Shown here: positions 38,496 to 48,161 of the stretch, one piece after another | Layout: each line of letters opens with the position of its first letter | How positions within the stretch are numbered: position 1 is the stretch's first letter | DNA from: Achromobacter pulmonis | Lineage (GTDB): Bacteria > Pseudomonadota > Gammaproteobacteria > Burkholderiales > Burkholderiaceae_B | Assembly: GCF_902859765.1 (NCBI RefSeq) | Contig: NZ_CADIJV010000009.1 | Coordinates: 62,001 to 126,000 of the forward strand | Length of the DNA: 64,000 nucleotides | Direction of reading: 5' to 3' | Notes under the pieces: generated by a model | Seen by the model: the letters and a program-made list of their open reading frames with translations, nothing else | Database searches by the model: none | What the model was told of the DNA's origin: nothing | Program-made: the position numbers and the translations under genes

Positions 38496-39955
38496 GTGCA
38501 CGATACGCAATTGAGCCGCTTCGGGATGGTCCTGCGGCATGAACTCAGCCTGTTGACGCGCGAACGCGCGCTGTGGCTATGCGGCCTGCTGTTCCTGCTG
38601 CTGGTGGGCTACGCCGTCTTCAACGGACTGTTGCAAACCGCATTGCGCGACCAGGCCCAGGCCGCGCTGGCGCACGCTGACGCGCAGAACCGCGCCAGCC
38701 AGCTGGCGCAGCTGCAACGCATCATGGACGGCAGCGAAACCCCGACGCCGTTCGGCAATCCCGCCAGCCCCGCCAACATGGGCGGCGGCCTGGGCGCGAC
38801 TACGCCCTCATGCCCAGCGTGCCGCTGGCGCCAGTGGCACTGGGCCAGACCGACCTGTTCCCGTCGCAATTCAAGGTGACCTACGACAGCAAGGTCAACT
38901 TCATCCACAACAACGACATCGAGAATCCCTGGCACCTGCTCAGCGGGCATTTCGATCTGGCGTTCGTGGTGATCTACCTGCTGCCGCTGCTGATCTTCGC
39001 GCTCGGGCACAACCTGCTGTCCGGCGAAAAGGAAGACGGCACGCTGCGCCTGCTGCTGTCGCAACCGCTGGCGCTGGCGACCCTGATCAGCGGCAAGATC
39101 GCGCTGCGCGCGGTGGTGCTGCTGGGCGCGGCGGTGCTGCTGCCGGTGGCCGCCTTGCTGCTGGCCCGCCCCCAGGCGCTGCAGGCCGCCAGCGCCACAC
39201 TGTGGTGGGCGCTGCTGGTCGGCGCCTACGCGCTGTTCTGGTTCGCGGCGGTGGTGGCCGTCAACGCCTTCGGCAAGTCGTCGGCCGCCAACGCCATGAT
39301 CCTGATGGTCGGCTGGGTGCTGCTGGTGCTGGTGGTGCCGGTGCTGCTCAACCTGGTGGCGGCCTACGCCAGCCCGGCGCCGTCGCGCGCCGAACTGGCC
39401 ACGCGCACCCGCGTGGCCACGGCGCTGGCGATGCGCGACAACGCCGCGTTGCTGTCGACCGACTACGGCCACATGGACAAGCCCGACGCCCTGATTCCCC
39501 GCGAGGGCCGCCTGGAAATCACCGGCCGCCCGCTGGGCCATGCCCGCGTCGAGCGGCAGGTGGACGCGGCGATGCAGCCGGAACTGGCGCGCTTCGACGC
39601 ACAGATGGCGCGCCAGCAGGCGCTGGTGGCGCGCTACAGCGTGCTGTCGCCGGCGGCGGTCGCGTACGAAGGCATCACCGCGCTGGCCGGCACCGGCCAA
39701 CGCCGCCACGCCCATTTCATGCGGCAGATCGATGCCTATCACCGCGCCTGGAAGGACTTCTTCCTGCCCCGCATCGAGGCCAGCCGCGCCATCACGCCCG
39801 CCGACTTCGCCGCCATGCCGGTCTTTCACTGGCAAGAGGAAGACCCCGCCGCCGTGCGCGCCCGGGCCCTGCGCGCCCTGATGCAACTGCTGGCGCCGGC
39901 CGCGCTGCTGCTGGCCCTGGCCGGCTGGCGCCTGCGCCGCTACCGCGTGGTCTAG
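38496..39955 (+). pseudogene. Second ABC permease, frameshifted
   Basis: The N-terminal part (GTG at 38496, residues MHDTQLSRFGMVLRHELSLL and on) is open until a stop at 38879, but from about 38797 the homologous protein continues in a different frame (RDYALMPSVPLAPV to the stop at 39955). Restoring one C after 38795 would rejoin both halves (GGC-CTG-GGC-CGC-GAC-TAC) into a protein of about 486 residues with the same layout as the preceding permease. Either the gene is broken by a one-base deletion or the base is a sequencing error. An internal ATG at 38810 could start a C-terminal fragment containing most of the helices. Confidence 0.8.
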
Positions 39956-39995
39956 AGACAGATTTTTCACCCCCATCGAGTTTCGGGAAAGCGTC

Positions 39996-42164
39996 ATGAG
40001 AAGAGTCGTATCCACCGCCGCCCTCGCGGCCTGCACCGCCGTGCCCAACGTCCAGGCCCAGGAGGCCGAACTGCCCGCTATCCGCGTGGAAGCCGCCGGC
40101 GACGCCGAGAGCCTGCACCTGGACAGCCGCAGCAGCAGCGCCTCGCGGCTGGGCCTGACCCTGCGCGAAACGCCCGCCTCGGTCGAGATCGTCTCGCAGC
40201 AGGCCATGCGCGAGCGCGGCGCCAGCACCCTCAGCGAGGCGCTGCGCGGCGCCACCGGCCTGGCCGGCGGCGGCCCGCCGTCCTCGCCCACCACGCTGTC
40301 TTCGCGCGGCTTCACCGACATCCTGTACCTGTACGACGGCCTGCGCATGTCCGGCGCCGGCTCGACCAACCGGGTCGAAGACACCTGGAACTACGAGCGC
40401 ATCGAGGTCCTGAAGGGCCCCGCCTCGGTCCTGCAGGGCGACAGCGCCATCGGCGGCATCGTCAACTTCCAGACCAAGCGCCCCGACCGGAACAACCCGT
40501 CGCGCGAAGCGATGTTCTCGTATGGCAGCTACGGCAGCACGCGCACCGGCATCGGCCTGGGCGACAACTTCGGCGAGACCGGCGCCTACCGCATCGACTA
40601 CAGCCACAACGACACCCGCGTCGGCACCATTGATCGCAACAGCAACAAGCTCGACCACCTGACCACCGGCATCGCCTTCGACATCGCGCCCGCCACCCGC
40701 CTGGACCTGTCGTTCGACTACTCGCGCGACACCGGCCACGCCTACTGGGGCACGCCGCTGGTCCCGCGCAGCCTGGCCAAGGACCCCACCGGCGTGGTCA
40801 GCACGCCCGATGGCCGCGTGCTGGACCGCGCCCTGGCCGGCAAGAACTACAACGTGCTGGACGACCGCAACGAGGCCGAATCCTATTGGCTGCGGGCGCG
40901 CGTCACGCACCGGTTGACGCCGTCGTGGACGCTGCGCAACGAATTCGCGATGAACAAGGTCGACCGGCTGTGGAAGAACTCGGAGTCGGCCACCTACAGC
41001 GCCCCCGCGTCGATCGACCGCGACCAGACCCTCATCACGCACCACCAGCGCTATTTCATCGACCGCTTCGACGCCAGCCATGACGGCGTCATCGGCGGCC
41101 TGTCGAACAAGTTCGTGATCGGCGGCGAACTCAGCAAGACCACGCTGGACAGCGAGCGGCGCTTCTCCAACCGGTCGGCCAGCACCGCCGACGCGCTGCG
41201 CGTGTCGCTGTGGAACCCGGACGTGGGCTATTTCAACGATGACCCGGCGCTGATGAGCGGCCCCGGCAACCGCACCGACTACACCACCGACGTGCGCGGC
41301 GCCGCGCTGTTCCTGGAGGATTCGCTCAAGCTGACCGAGCGCTGGACCGTGGTGGGCGGCTACCGCTACGACCGCATGCGCGTCGAACGCGGCGTCACCG
41401 ACCTGAACGCCGGCACCCGCAACACTTTCGGCACCCGCTACAGCGCCAACTCCGCGCGGCTGGGCACGGTGTACGACGTGACGCCGTCGTCGTCGGTATA
41501 CGCCCAGTACACCAACGCCACCCTGCCGGTGGGGACGCTGTTCCTGCTGTCGCAGGCCAGTGCCTCGTTCCCGCTGGCCAAGGGCGAGCAATGGGAAGCC
41601 GGTTTCAAGCAGAGCCTGGGCGACGTGGAATGGACCGCGGCGGTCTATCACATCAAGCTGGAGAACATGCTGACGCGCGACGCCAACGACCCGCGCGTGA
41701 CGGTCAACAACGGCCGCCAATCGTCGCGCGGGGTGGAATTGTCGGCGGCCTGGCGCGTCACGCCGCAACTGACGCTGTCGGGCAATATCGCCGCGCTGAA
41801 TGCGCGCTTCGATTCGCTGACCGAGGGCGACGGCACCTCGCGCGTGGGCAACACCCCGCCCAACGTGCCCGAGCGCATCGCCAACCTGTACGCCACCTAT
41901 CGCCTGAAGGACGTGCCGATGGACGTCTTCGTCGGCCTGAATCACACCGGCAAGATCTACACCGACAACGCCAATCAGATCCGCATCAACAGCCACACCA
42001 CGGTGGACGCGGCGATCAGCTATCGCATCCGTCCGGCGCTGATCACCTTCCGCGTGCGCAACCTGACCGACAAGCTCTACGCCTACTACGGCGGCCGCGC
42101 CACCAGCCAGGTGCTGCTGGCGCCGGGGCGCACCTACGAACTGGGCGCGACCTTCGAGTTCTGA
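39996..42164 (+). CDS. TonB-dependent siderophore/metallophore receptor
   Basis: A 722-residue outer-membrane receptor with a signal peptide (about 1-21, VQA-Q), a plug (about 50-165, with RIEVLKGPASVLQGDSAIGGIVN at about 135-157) and a barrel ending in ATFEF. No N-terminal signalling domain, unlike HasR. It follows the ABC genes by 40 bases and is probably in the same transcript. With the Zur-like site upstream a zinc-related substrate is possible; a ferric siderophore is the other reading. Confidence 0.9.
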   Translation: MRRVVSTAALAACTAVPNVQAQEAELPAIRVEAAGDAESLHLDSRSSSASRLGLTLRETPASVEIVSQQAMRERGASTLSEALRGATGLAGGGPPSSPTTLSSRGFTDILYLYDGLRMSGAGSTNRVEDTWNYERIEVLKGPASVLQGDSAIGGIVNFQTKRPDRNNPSREAMFSYGSYGSTRTGIGLGDNFGETGAYRIDYSHNDTRVGTIDRNSNKLDHLTTGIAFDIAPATRLDLSFDYSRDTGHAYWGTPLVPRSLAKDPTGVVSTPDGRVLDRALAGKNYNVLDDRNEAESYWLRARVTHRLTPSWTLRNEFAMNKVDRLWKNSESATYSAPASIDRDQTLITHHQRYFIDRFDASHDGVIGGLSNKFVIGGELSKTTLDSERRFSNRSASTADALRVSLWNPDVGYFNDDPALMSGPGNRTDYTTDVRGAALFLEDSLKLTERWTVVGGYRYDRMRVERGVTDLNAGTRNTFGTRYSANSARLGTVYDVTPSSSVYAQYTNATLPVGTLFLLSQASASFPLAKGEQWEAGFKQSLGDVEWTAAVYHIKLENMLTRDANDPRVTVNNGRQSSRGVELSAAWRVTPQLTLSGNIAALNARFDSLTEGDGTSRVGNTPPNVPERIANLYATYRLKDVPMDVFVGLNHTGKIYTDNANQIRINSHTTVDAAISYRIRPALITFRVRNLTDKLYAYYGGRATSQVLLAPGRTYELGATFEF

Positions 42165-42167
42165 GGC

Positions 42168-43367
42168 TCAGCAGCCCTGCACCGCCAACTTGCGCTGGCG
42201 CTGGTTGGCGGCGCGCTGCCACAGCACCAGCGCCAGCCCGGCGGCGGCAATGACCGCGCCCGCCACCGGCACCGCGGCATAACCCAGGCCGGCCGAGATC
42301 ACCCCGCCGCCGGCCGCCGCGCCCACCGCATTGCCCAGGTTGAAGGCGCCCACGTTCACCGACGAGGCCAGGCCAGGCGCGTCGGTGGCGGCGCGCATCA
42401 CCCGCATCTGCAGCGGCGGCACCACGGCAAAGGTGCCGAAGCCGAAGATCAGCAGCCCGATCGCCGCGCCCGCCGGGGTCTGGGCCAGCCACGGGAACGC
42501 CAGCAGGTCGGCGATCACCAGCACCAGGAAGGCGATCAGGCTGCCGTCGAGCGAACGGTCGGCGAAGCGGCCGCCGGCGGTATTGCCGATGGTGAAGCCA
42601 ATACCGATCAGCACCAGCATCGCCGTCACGAAGTGGGGCGACGCGCCGGTCAACTCGGCCAGCGTCGGCGCCACATAGGTGTACAGCGTGAACATCGCCC
42701 CCGCGCCCAGCACCGTGGTCAACAGGGCCACCAGCACCACCGGCGTCTTGAGCACCGCCAGTTCATGACGGATGTCCGGACGCCGGCCCGCCTCGCCCGC
42801 CGGCAGCGCGAGCCACAACGACAGCATCGCCACCAGCCCCAGCACCGAGGTCGCGGCGAACGACATGCGCCAGCCGATCACCTGACCCAGCCAGGTGGCC
42901 GCCGGCACGCCGCCGACGTTGGCGATCGTCAGCCCCAGGAACATCGTCGCCACCGCGCTGGCCTGCTTGTGGCGCGGCACCACGCTGGCGGCCACCAGCG
43001 ACCCCAGGCCGAAGAAGGCGCCATGGTTCAGGCTGGTCACCAGCCGCGCCAGCAGCAGCGTGGTGTAGTTGGGCGACAGCGCCGACAGCAGGTTGCCCAG
43101 CGTGAAGATCGCCATCAGCATGATCAGCGCCTTGCGGCGCGACCAGCGCGACAGCGCCAGCGTCATCAGCGGCGCACCGAGCATCACGCCGATGGCGTAG
43201 GCGCTGATCAGCATGCCGGCGCTGGGGATGGACACCCCCACGCCGTCGGCGATCACGGGCAGCAGGCCCATGGGAGAGAATTCGGTGACGCCGATGCCAA
43301 AGGCGCCAACGGCCAATGCCAGCAATGGCAGGCCGGCTTTCACCGGCGGGGTTTCATGGGTAGACAT
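42168..43367 (-). CDS. MFS transporter, AraJ/drug-efflux type
   Basis: A 399-residue major-facilitator protein with 12 helices and the motif GVTEFSPMGLLP in helix 1, as in AraJ/YdhP-type sugar-efflux or drug:H+ antiporters. The start at 43367 is chosen for AAGGAA upstream; the frame continues open far beyond it without homology. It converges on the TonB receptor with three bases between stops. The substrate is not predictable. Confidence 0.87.
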   Translation of the reverse strand: MSTHETPPVKAGLPLLALAVGAFGIGVTEFSPMGLLPVIADGVGVSIPSAGMLISAYAIGVMLGAPLMTLALSRWSRRKALIMLMAIFTLGNLLSALSPNYTTLLLARLVTSLNHGAFFGLGSLVAASVVPRHKQASAVATMFLGLTIANVGGVPAATWLGQVIGWRMSFAATSVLGLVAMLSLWLALPAGEAGRRPDIRHELAVLKTPVVLVALLTTVLGAGAMFTLYTYVAPTLAELTGASPHFVTAMLVLIGIGFTIGNTAGGRFADRSLDGSLIAFLVLVIADLLAFPWLAQTPAGAAIGLLIFGFGTFAVVPPLQMRVMRAATDAPGLASSVNVGAFNLGNAVGAAAGGGVISAGLGYAAVPVAGAVIAAAGLALVLWQRAANQRQRKLAVQGC

Positions 43368-43564
43368 ACGGGTTCCTTGGTTGGGTGCGCCGACCAGGGA
43401 ATCCAGAAGCGTCGCGGCGAAGGCCGCAGCGTGGGGCGGGTCTGATCGGAAGACAGGCGGCCAGTATGACGGGTATACCCTTGCGGAAAAAGCAACGAAA
43501 CGGCGAAAGACTTTTGACCTGGAGTCATGAATGATGTGGGGGGGGTTCCGGGGAGCGGACCGGA

Positions 43565-44464
43565 TCAGCCCGGCAATTCCCAGCGTTTGGCGAGCTTGCG
43601 AATATTGGCCCGAATCCACGGGACCAGACGCTCGATCAGCGTGCTTTCCGTTCTTGCCGTGGCCTGCCGCGCCAGGTCGGCCTGTACCGTTTCCAGCGCC
43701 GACGGCAATTCCGTCACCAACGCCTGCGCCACGCCGGCCACATAGCGGGGGCTGAAGCCCAGTTCCCGGACCATCGCATCCAGATGCCCGCGGCCGATGT
43801 GGCCCGGCCTGGACTCGCCACCCACGGCAAACGCGAAATTGCGGGCCAGGCCGGGATACAGCGCGGTACACATCAGGTCATAGAACGGCGCCAGGCGGTA
43901 CTGGCCATCTGGTGTTTGCAGCACGGACAGGTTCTTTGCATGGCTATCGTTGTTGCCAACGCAAAGGTTGAAAAGCACCCACAGCAGGAACCGCTTGAGG
44001 TCCGCCGCGTTGACGCCCATGCCCCCGAGCAGTTCGCGGCAATGCGCCAGCGACGGCCCGCCATCGGCTTCGTATTTCACGTCCGAGGGCTTGCCTGCCA
44101 GTTGGCACAGATCGAGTTGATGCAGGCGCAGCAGGCCCCCCGCGCCGTCCGGCGCGCGATCGTAGCGGGTGACCAGGCACGCGCGGGTATCCGGTTGCAG
44201 GCTTGCCTCGGCCACGCCGAGCCCCAGGCGCGCCGCCAATTGCATCACCAGGGTTTCATTGAGCGCCGATGACCAGACGCCATCAAAACCGCGCATGTCC
44301 GGCTTGAGGATGTGCGTGGAGGGCGCGGCGCCCTCCGGCCAGGCCGGCGAGCCATCCGGCATGACCATCAGCAGCAGCTTGTCCTGCGCGCCCGCCAGTG
44401 AAATGCGCGCCCCGTCGGCGTTTTCGGCGACCAGGGCCGGTTGCGCCGGATCCAACAAGCGCAC
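43565..44464 (-). CDS. HipA-like kinase, N-terminally truncated
   Basis: A 299-residue protein matching the C-terminal kinase part of HipA toxins: ISLAGAQDK (21-29), ATP-binding lysine in HILKPD (K54), catalytic NNDSHAKN (D173) and the metal-binding FYDL (D196). Full HipA proteins have about 100 more N-terminal residues. Here homology seems to continue a few codons upstream of the GTG (IGEGGISV) but the frame then runs into the htpG terminator and a stop at about 44514-44516. No HipB antitoxin or HipS lies next to it. It looks like a relic with an intact kinase core. Confidence 0.7.
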   Translation of the reverse strand: MRLLDPAQPALVAENADGARISLAGAQDKLLLMVMPDGSPAWPEGAAPSTHILKPDMRGFDGVWSSALNETLVMQLAARLGLGVAEASLQPDTRACLVTRYDRAPDGAGGLLRLHQLDLCQLAGKPSDVKYEADGGPSLAHCRELLGGMGVNAADLKRFLLWVLFNLCVGNNDSHAKNLSVLQTPDGQYRLAPFYDLMCTALYPGLARNFAFAVGGESRPGHIGRGHLDAMVRELGFSPRYVAGVAQALVTELPSALETVQADLARQATARTESTLIERLVPWIRANIRKLAKRWELPG

Positions 44465-44484
44465 GGAGATCCCGCCCTCTCCAA

Positions 44485-44509
44485 TGAAAAAGGCGCCCTC
44501 GCGGGCGCC
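44485..44509 (-). terminator. htpG terminator
   Basis: On the minus strand GGCGCCC-N4-GGGCGCC is followed by TTTTTCATT, 24 bases after the htpG stop. The truncated hipA-like gene begins immediately behind it. Confidence 0.85.
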
Positions 44510-44532
44510 CTTTCACCTGTCACGCCAACCGC

Positions 44533-46422
44533 TTACTTCAGCAGCAGCGCGTTCAAGCGCTTGACGAACGCTGCCGGGTCGGCGATCTGCGCGCCTTCGG
44601 CCAGCAGGGCCTGATCGAGCAGCAGGCGCGCCCACTGGTCGAACTCGCCGTCGTCGGCGGCGCGGATGCGCGCCAGCAGCGGGTGTTCCGGATTGATTTC
44701 CAGCACCGGCTTGACGTTGGGCGCTTCCTGGCCGGCCGCCTTCAGCATGCGCAGCAGGTGCGGGCTGAGTTCGTTCTGGCCCACCACCACGCACGCCGGC
44801 GAATCCACCAGGCGCAGCGTCACGCGCACTTCCTTGACCTGGTCTTCCAGGGTCTTCTGCAGGCGCTCGACCAGCGGCTTGAAGTCCTCGGCCACTTCGG
44901 CCTGGTGCTTCTTTTCTTCCTCGTCGGCCAGCTCGGCCAGGTCGAGGCCGCCCTTGGCCACCGACACCAGCGACTTGCCATCGAACTCGCGCAGGTACGA
45001 CAGCATCCATTCGTCGACGCGGTCGGACAGCAGCAGCACCTCGATGCCCTTCTTGCGGAAGATCTCCAGGTGCGGGCTGTTGCTGGCGGCGGCGAAGGTA
45101 TCGGCCGTGACGTAGTAGATCTTGTCCTGGCCTTCCTTCATGCGCGCCACGTAGTCGGCGAACGACACGGTCTGGGCCTGGTCGCCGGTGTGGGTCGAGG
45201 CAAAACGCATCAGCCTGGCGATGCGTTCCAGGTTGACGTGGTCTTCGCCCGCGCCTTCCTTGAGCACCTGGCCGAATTCCGACCAGAACGTGGCGTAGTC
45301 TTCCGGCTTGTTCTCGGCCAGGTCTTCCAGCAGCGACAGGATGCGCTTGGCCGAACCTTCGCGGATGGCGCGCACGTCGCGGCTTTCCTGCAGGATTTCG
45401 CGCGAGACGTTCAGCGGCAGGTCGGCCGAATCGATCACGCCGCGCACGAAGCGCAGGTACGACGGCAGCAACTGGTCGGCATCGTCCATGATGAAGACGC
45501 GCTTGACGTACAGCTTGACGCCACGGCGGCCGTCGCGGTCCCACAGGTCCATCGGCGCGTGCTTGGGCACGTACAGCAGCTGCGTGTATTCGCTGCGGCC
45601 TTCGACGCGGTTGTGGGTCCAGGCGAGCGGGTCGTCGTAGTCGTGCGACACCGTCTTGTAGAACTCGCGGTACTGTTCTTCGGTGACGTCGGCCTTGTTG
45701 CGGGCCCACAGCGCGTTGGCCTGGTTGACGGTTTCGAGCTCGTCCTTCTTGACCTGCTCGCTCTTCTCCGAATCCCACTCTTCCTTGGCCATGCGGATCG
45801 GCAGCGAGATGTGGTCGGAATAGCGGCGCAGGATCTCGCGCAGCTTCCAGCCGTTGAGCAGTTCGTCTTCGTCGGCGCGCAGGTGCAGCGTGACGTCGGT
45901 GCCGCGCGTGGCCTTGTCGGCGGCGGCGATGGTGAATTCACCCTGGCCGTCGGACTCCCAGCGGATGGCGTCGGTGGCGCCGGCGCGGCGGCTGACCACG
46001 GTGACCTTGTCGGCCACGATGAACGACGAATAGAAGCCCACGCCGAACTGGCCGATCAGCTGCGCGTCCTTTTGCTTGTCGCCCGTCAGCTGCGAGAAGA
46101 ACTCGCGCGTGCCGGACCGGGCGATGGTGCCCAGGTTGGCCACGGCTTCGTCGCGCGACAGGCCGATGCCGTTGTCGGAAATCGTGATGGTGCGCGCGTC
46201 CTTGTCGTAGCTGACGGTGATGGCCAGCTCGCCATCGCCTTCCAGCAGCGCCGGATTGTCGATGGCTTCGAAGCGCAGTTTGTCGCAGGCGTCCGATGCG
46301 TTCGACACCAGCTCGCGCAGGAAGATTTCCTTGTTGCTGTACAGCGAATGGATCATCAGGTGCAGCAGTTGCTTCACCTCGGCCTGGAATCCCAGGGTTT
46401 CGGACGTGGCGGTCTGGCTCAT
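44533..46422 (-). CDS. htpG: Chaperone HtpG (Hsp90)
   Basis: A 629-residue Hsp90: N-terminal ATPase domain with the adenine-site motifs [17 protein letters not shown] (position about 34-50), DNGIGL and GVGFYSSF, the middle domain, and the C-terminal dimerisation domain. The start at 46422 ([13 protein letters not shown]) is chosen by family homology; a longer reading overlaps the promoter region. A sigma-32 promoter lies about 90 bases upstream. Confidence 0.97.
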   Translation of the reverse strand: MSQTATSETLGFQAEVKQLLHLMIHSLYSNKEIFLRELVSNASDACDKLRFEAIDNPALLEGDGELAITVSYDKDARTITISDNGIGLSRDEAVANLGTIARSGTREFFSQLTGDKQKDAQLIGQFGVGFYSSFIVADKVTVVSRRAGATDAIRWESDGQGEFTIAAADKATRGTDVTLHLRADEDELLNGWKLREILRRYSDHISLPIRMAKEEWDSEKSEQVKKDELETVNQANALWARNKADVTEEQYREFYKTVSHDYDDPLAWTHNRVEGRSEYTQLLYVPKHAPMDLWDRDGRRGVKLYVKRVFIMDDADQLLPSYLRFVRGVIDSADLPLNVSREILQESRDVRAIREGSAKRILSLLEDLAENKPEDYATFWSEFGQVLKEGAGEDHVNLERIARLMRFASTHTGDQAQTVSFADYVARMKEGQDKIYYVTADTFAAASNSPHLEIFRKKGIEVLLLSDRVDEWMLSYLREFDGKSLVSVAKGGLDLAELADEEEKKHQAEVAEDFKPLVERLQKTLEDQVKEVRVTLRLVDSPACVVVGQNELSPHLLRMLKAAGQEAPNVKPVLEINPEHPLLARIRAADDGEFDQWARLLLDQALLAEGAQIADPAAFVKRLNALLLK

Positions 46423-46509
46423 CGTTGTATGAAAAGTCGGAAAATTAGGGACAAAAGGAAGCCGGATAGCGGGGCGCATGGCCCAGGCGGTCTCCGGGAA
46501 ACCCTATTG

Positions 46510-46537
46510 TGATGGGGGCCATGTGAAATATTTCAAG
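46510..46537 (-). promoter_or_regulatory. Sigma-32 heat-shock promoter of htpG
   Basis: On the minus strand CTTGAAA (complement of 46531-46537) and CCCCATCA (complement of 46510-46517) are separated by 13 bases, an excellent match to the RpoH consensus. It lies about 90 bases before the htpG start codon. Confidence 0.85.
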
Positions 46538-46604
46538 ACCGGAAAATGCAGCGGCCGGCCAGGCTGCCCGGCCCGCCCCACGATCGGACCGGCCGCCCCC
46601 GGCA

Positions 46605-48014
46605 TCAGTCCAGAAAAAACGACAGCACGCCGCGCCGGTAACGCGTTTTGGCCTCCAGCACCTCGTCGGACTCGGGCGCCGCCAGCTTCCCGCTGCGCAC
46701 CAGATTGCGAATGTCGTCCGTCTTGATCTGCCGCGTCTGCCGCGAGCGCAGCAGGAAATCCGCCGCCATGGGATCCAGGATGCGATAGATCGCGCTGGGG
46801 ATCAGCTGGTCCGGGCCCAGCTCGTCGAGATAATAGAGCGCGTCGCCGTTGCGCCAGACCGACCCGAAGCCGTGGTAGACACCGCCCAGTCGGGTCCACT
46901 GGCCCGCTGGCGCGTCCTTCATGCGCAGGATCAGCGTGGAACGGGAAATCAGGCGCCCGCCGGTGCGCGAGCGGTTCCACACGGCCTTGCCCTTGAGAAA
47001 CAGCAGCTGGCGGCCGTCCCAGAACACATACGGCGACAACGCCGTGAAGCCGCCCGCCGCGAACGGATCGTCGCCGGCCCGCTCCACCACGCGCTTCTCG
47101 CTGTTGTAGAAATAGATGCCGTCCTTGCCGGCGAACAGCGCATGCAGCATGTGACGGCCCGCCTCGCTCAGCAGCCGGTACGGCGCATGCGCGCGGTCGA
47201 ACGCCAGCGCGCCCAGGTACACCATGCCGTCGCGCGGGTCATGCAGATAAGGTTGGCGATGGAGGTTGCCGACCGTAAAGGTATACAGCGCCGGATCGTC
47301 CGATAGCGGCAGCAACGTCTCCCGGTAATAGACCCGGCGGCCATCGCCGAAGAAATTCTCGCCCGGCCGCGCCTCGCCCCGCTGGATCGCGGCGATGCGG
47401 CGCAGCCGCGCCGGATCCGCCTGCGGCATTTCGCGGCCTTCGTAGAACACGCGCGCGCCGTCGGTGGCCAGTTGCCGATCGAGCAGCGGCCGGTAGGGCT
47501 GCGCGCTGGCCGGCAGGGCCAGGAACGGGTACAGGTAGGTCTGCGGCTTGTCGCCCTTGCCGGCGCGGTACAGGATCGTCTGCCAGAGTTCGTCCATCTG
47601 GCCCAGCTCGCCATTGCGCTCGGAGGCGAAATCGCAGAAATACGTCACCGCGCCGTCGCTGAAATAACTGTTCCCCAGGTAGCGCGTCGATGCGGGCCGC
47701 ATCTCCGGCAGCACCCGATTGCCGCAATACACGTGGCGCCCATCGCGCGCCGCCTGCCGGCCGTCATAGCGGCCCGTGTCGAAGGTTTCGAACGCCGCCG
47801 GATCCGCATCGCGCATCCGGTAATAACCATTGCTGGGCACGGCCGCATAGACCTCGCCCTGGTAGCGTTTGTAGATGCTGCTGCCATAGGACTCGCCATG
47901 GTCGATGGCGGTGAAATCGTCGCCGCCGGCGATCAGCCACGACAGCAGGCCCAGCGGCAGGATGACGGCCAACAAGACCAGTAAGATCACGATCCCTCTG
48001 GTGCGCTTCTGCAT
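46605..48014 (-). CDS. DKNYY-type protein, membrane-anchored, unknown function
   Basis: A 469-residue protein with one N-terminal membrane helix (about 8-29) and a large extracytoplasmic part made of repeated units rich in Asp-Gly-x-x-Val-Tyr-Tyr ([30 protein letters not shown]), the pattern of the DKNYY family. Such units probably form beta structures; no enzymatic motif is visible. The start at 48014 is chosen because the signal-anchor begins there; the frame is open much further upstream only as antisense of the permease gene. Confidence 0.75.
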   Translation of the reverse strand: MQKRTRGIVILLVLLAVILPLGLLSWLIAGGDDFTAIDHGESYGSSIYKRYQGEVYAAVPSNGYYRMRDADPAAFETFDTGRYDGRQAARDGRHVYCGNRVLPEMRPASTRYLGNSYFSDGAVTYFCDFASERNGELGQMDELWQTILYRAGKGDKPQTYLYPFLALPASAQPYRPLLDRQLATDGARVFYEGREMPQADPARLRRIAAIQRGEARPGENFFGDGRRVYYRETLLPLSDDPALYTFTVGNLHRQPYLHDPRDGMVYLGALAFDRAHAPYRLLSEAGRHMLHALFAGKDGIYFYNSEKRVVERAGDDPFAAGGFTALSPYVFWDGRQLLFLKGKAVWNRSRTGGRLISRSTLILRMKDAPAGQWTRLGGVYHGFGSVWRNGDALYYLDELGPDQLIPSAIYRILDPMAADFLLRSRQTRQIKTDDIRNLVRSGKLAAPESDEVLEAKTRYRRGVLSFFLD

Positions 48015-48161
48015 CGATTCCCAGGCCGGCGGCCGCTGGTTGACGGACCAGAATTCTATCAAGCCCCCCCGGGCAGCCCCGCGGCGGACGCGCTGCACCC
48101 GGGGGCCTTCCCCGCTAAAATCCCGCACTTTCCTCTCCCGCCCCCGGCCGACCCTGCCGCC

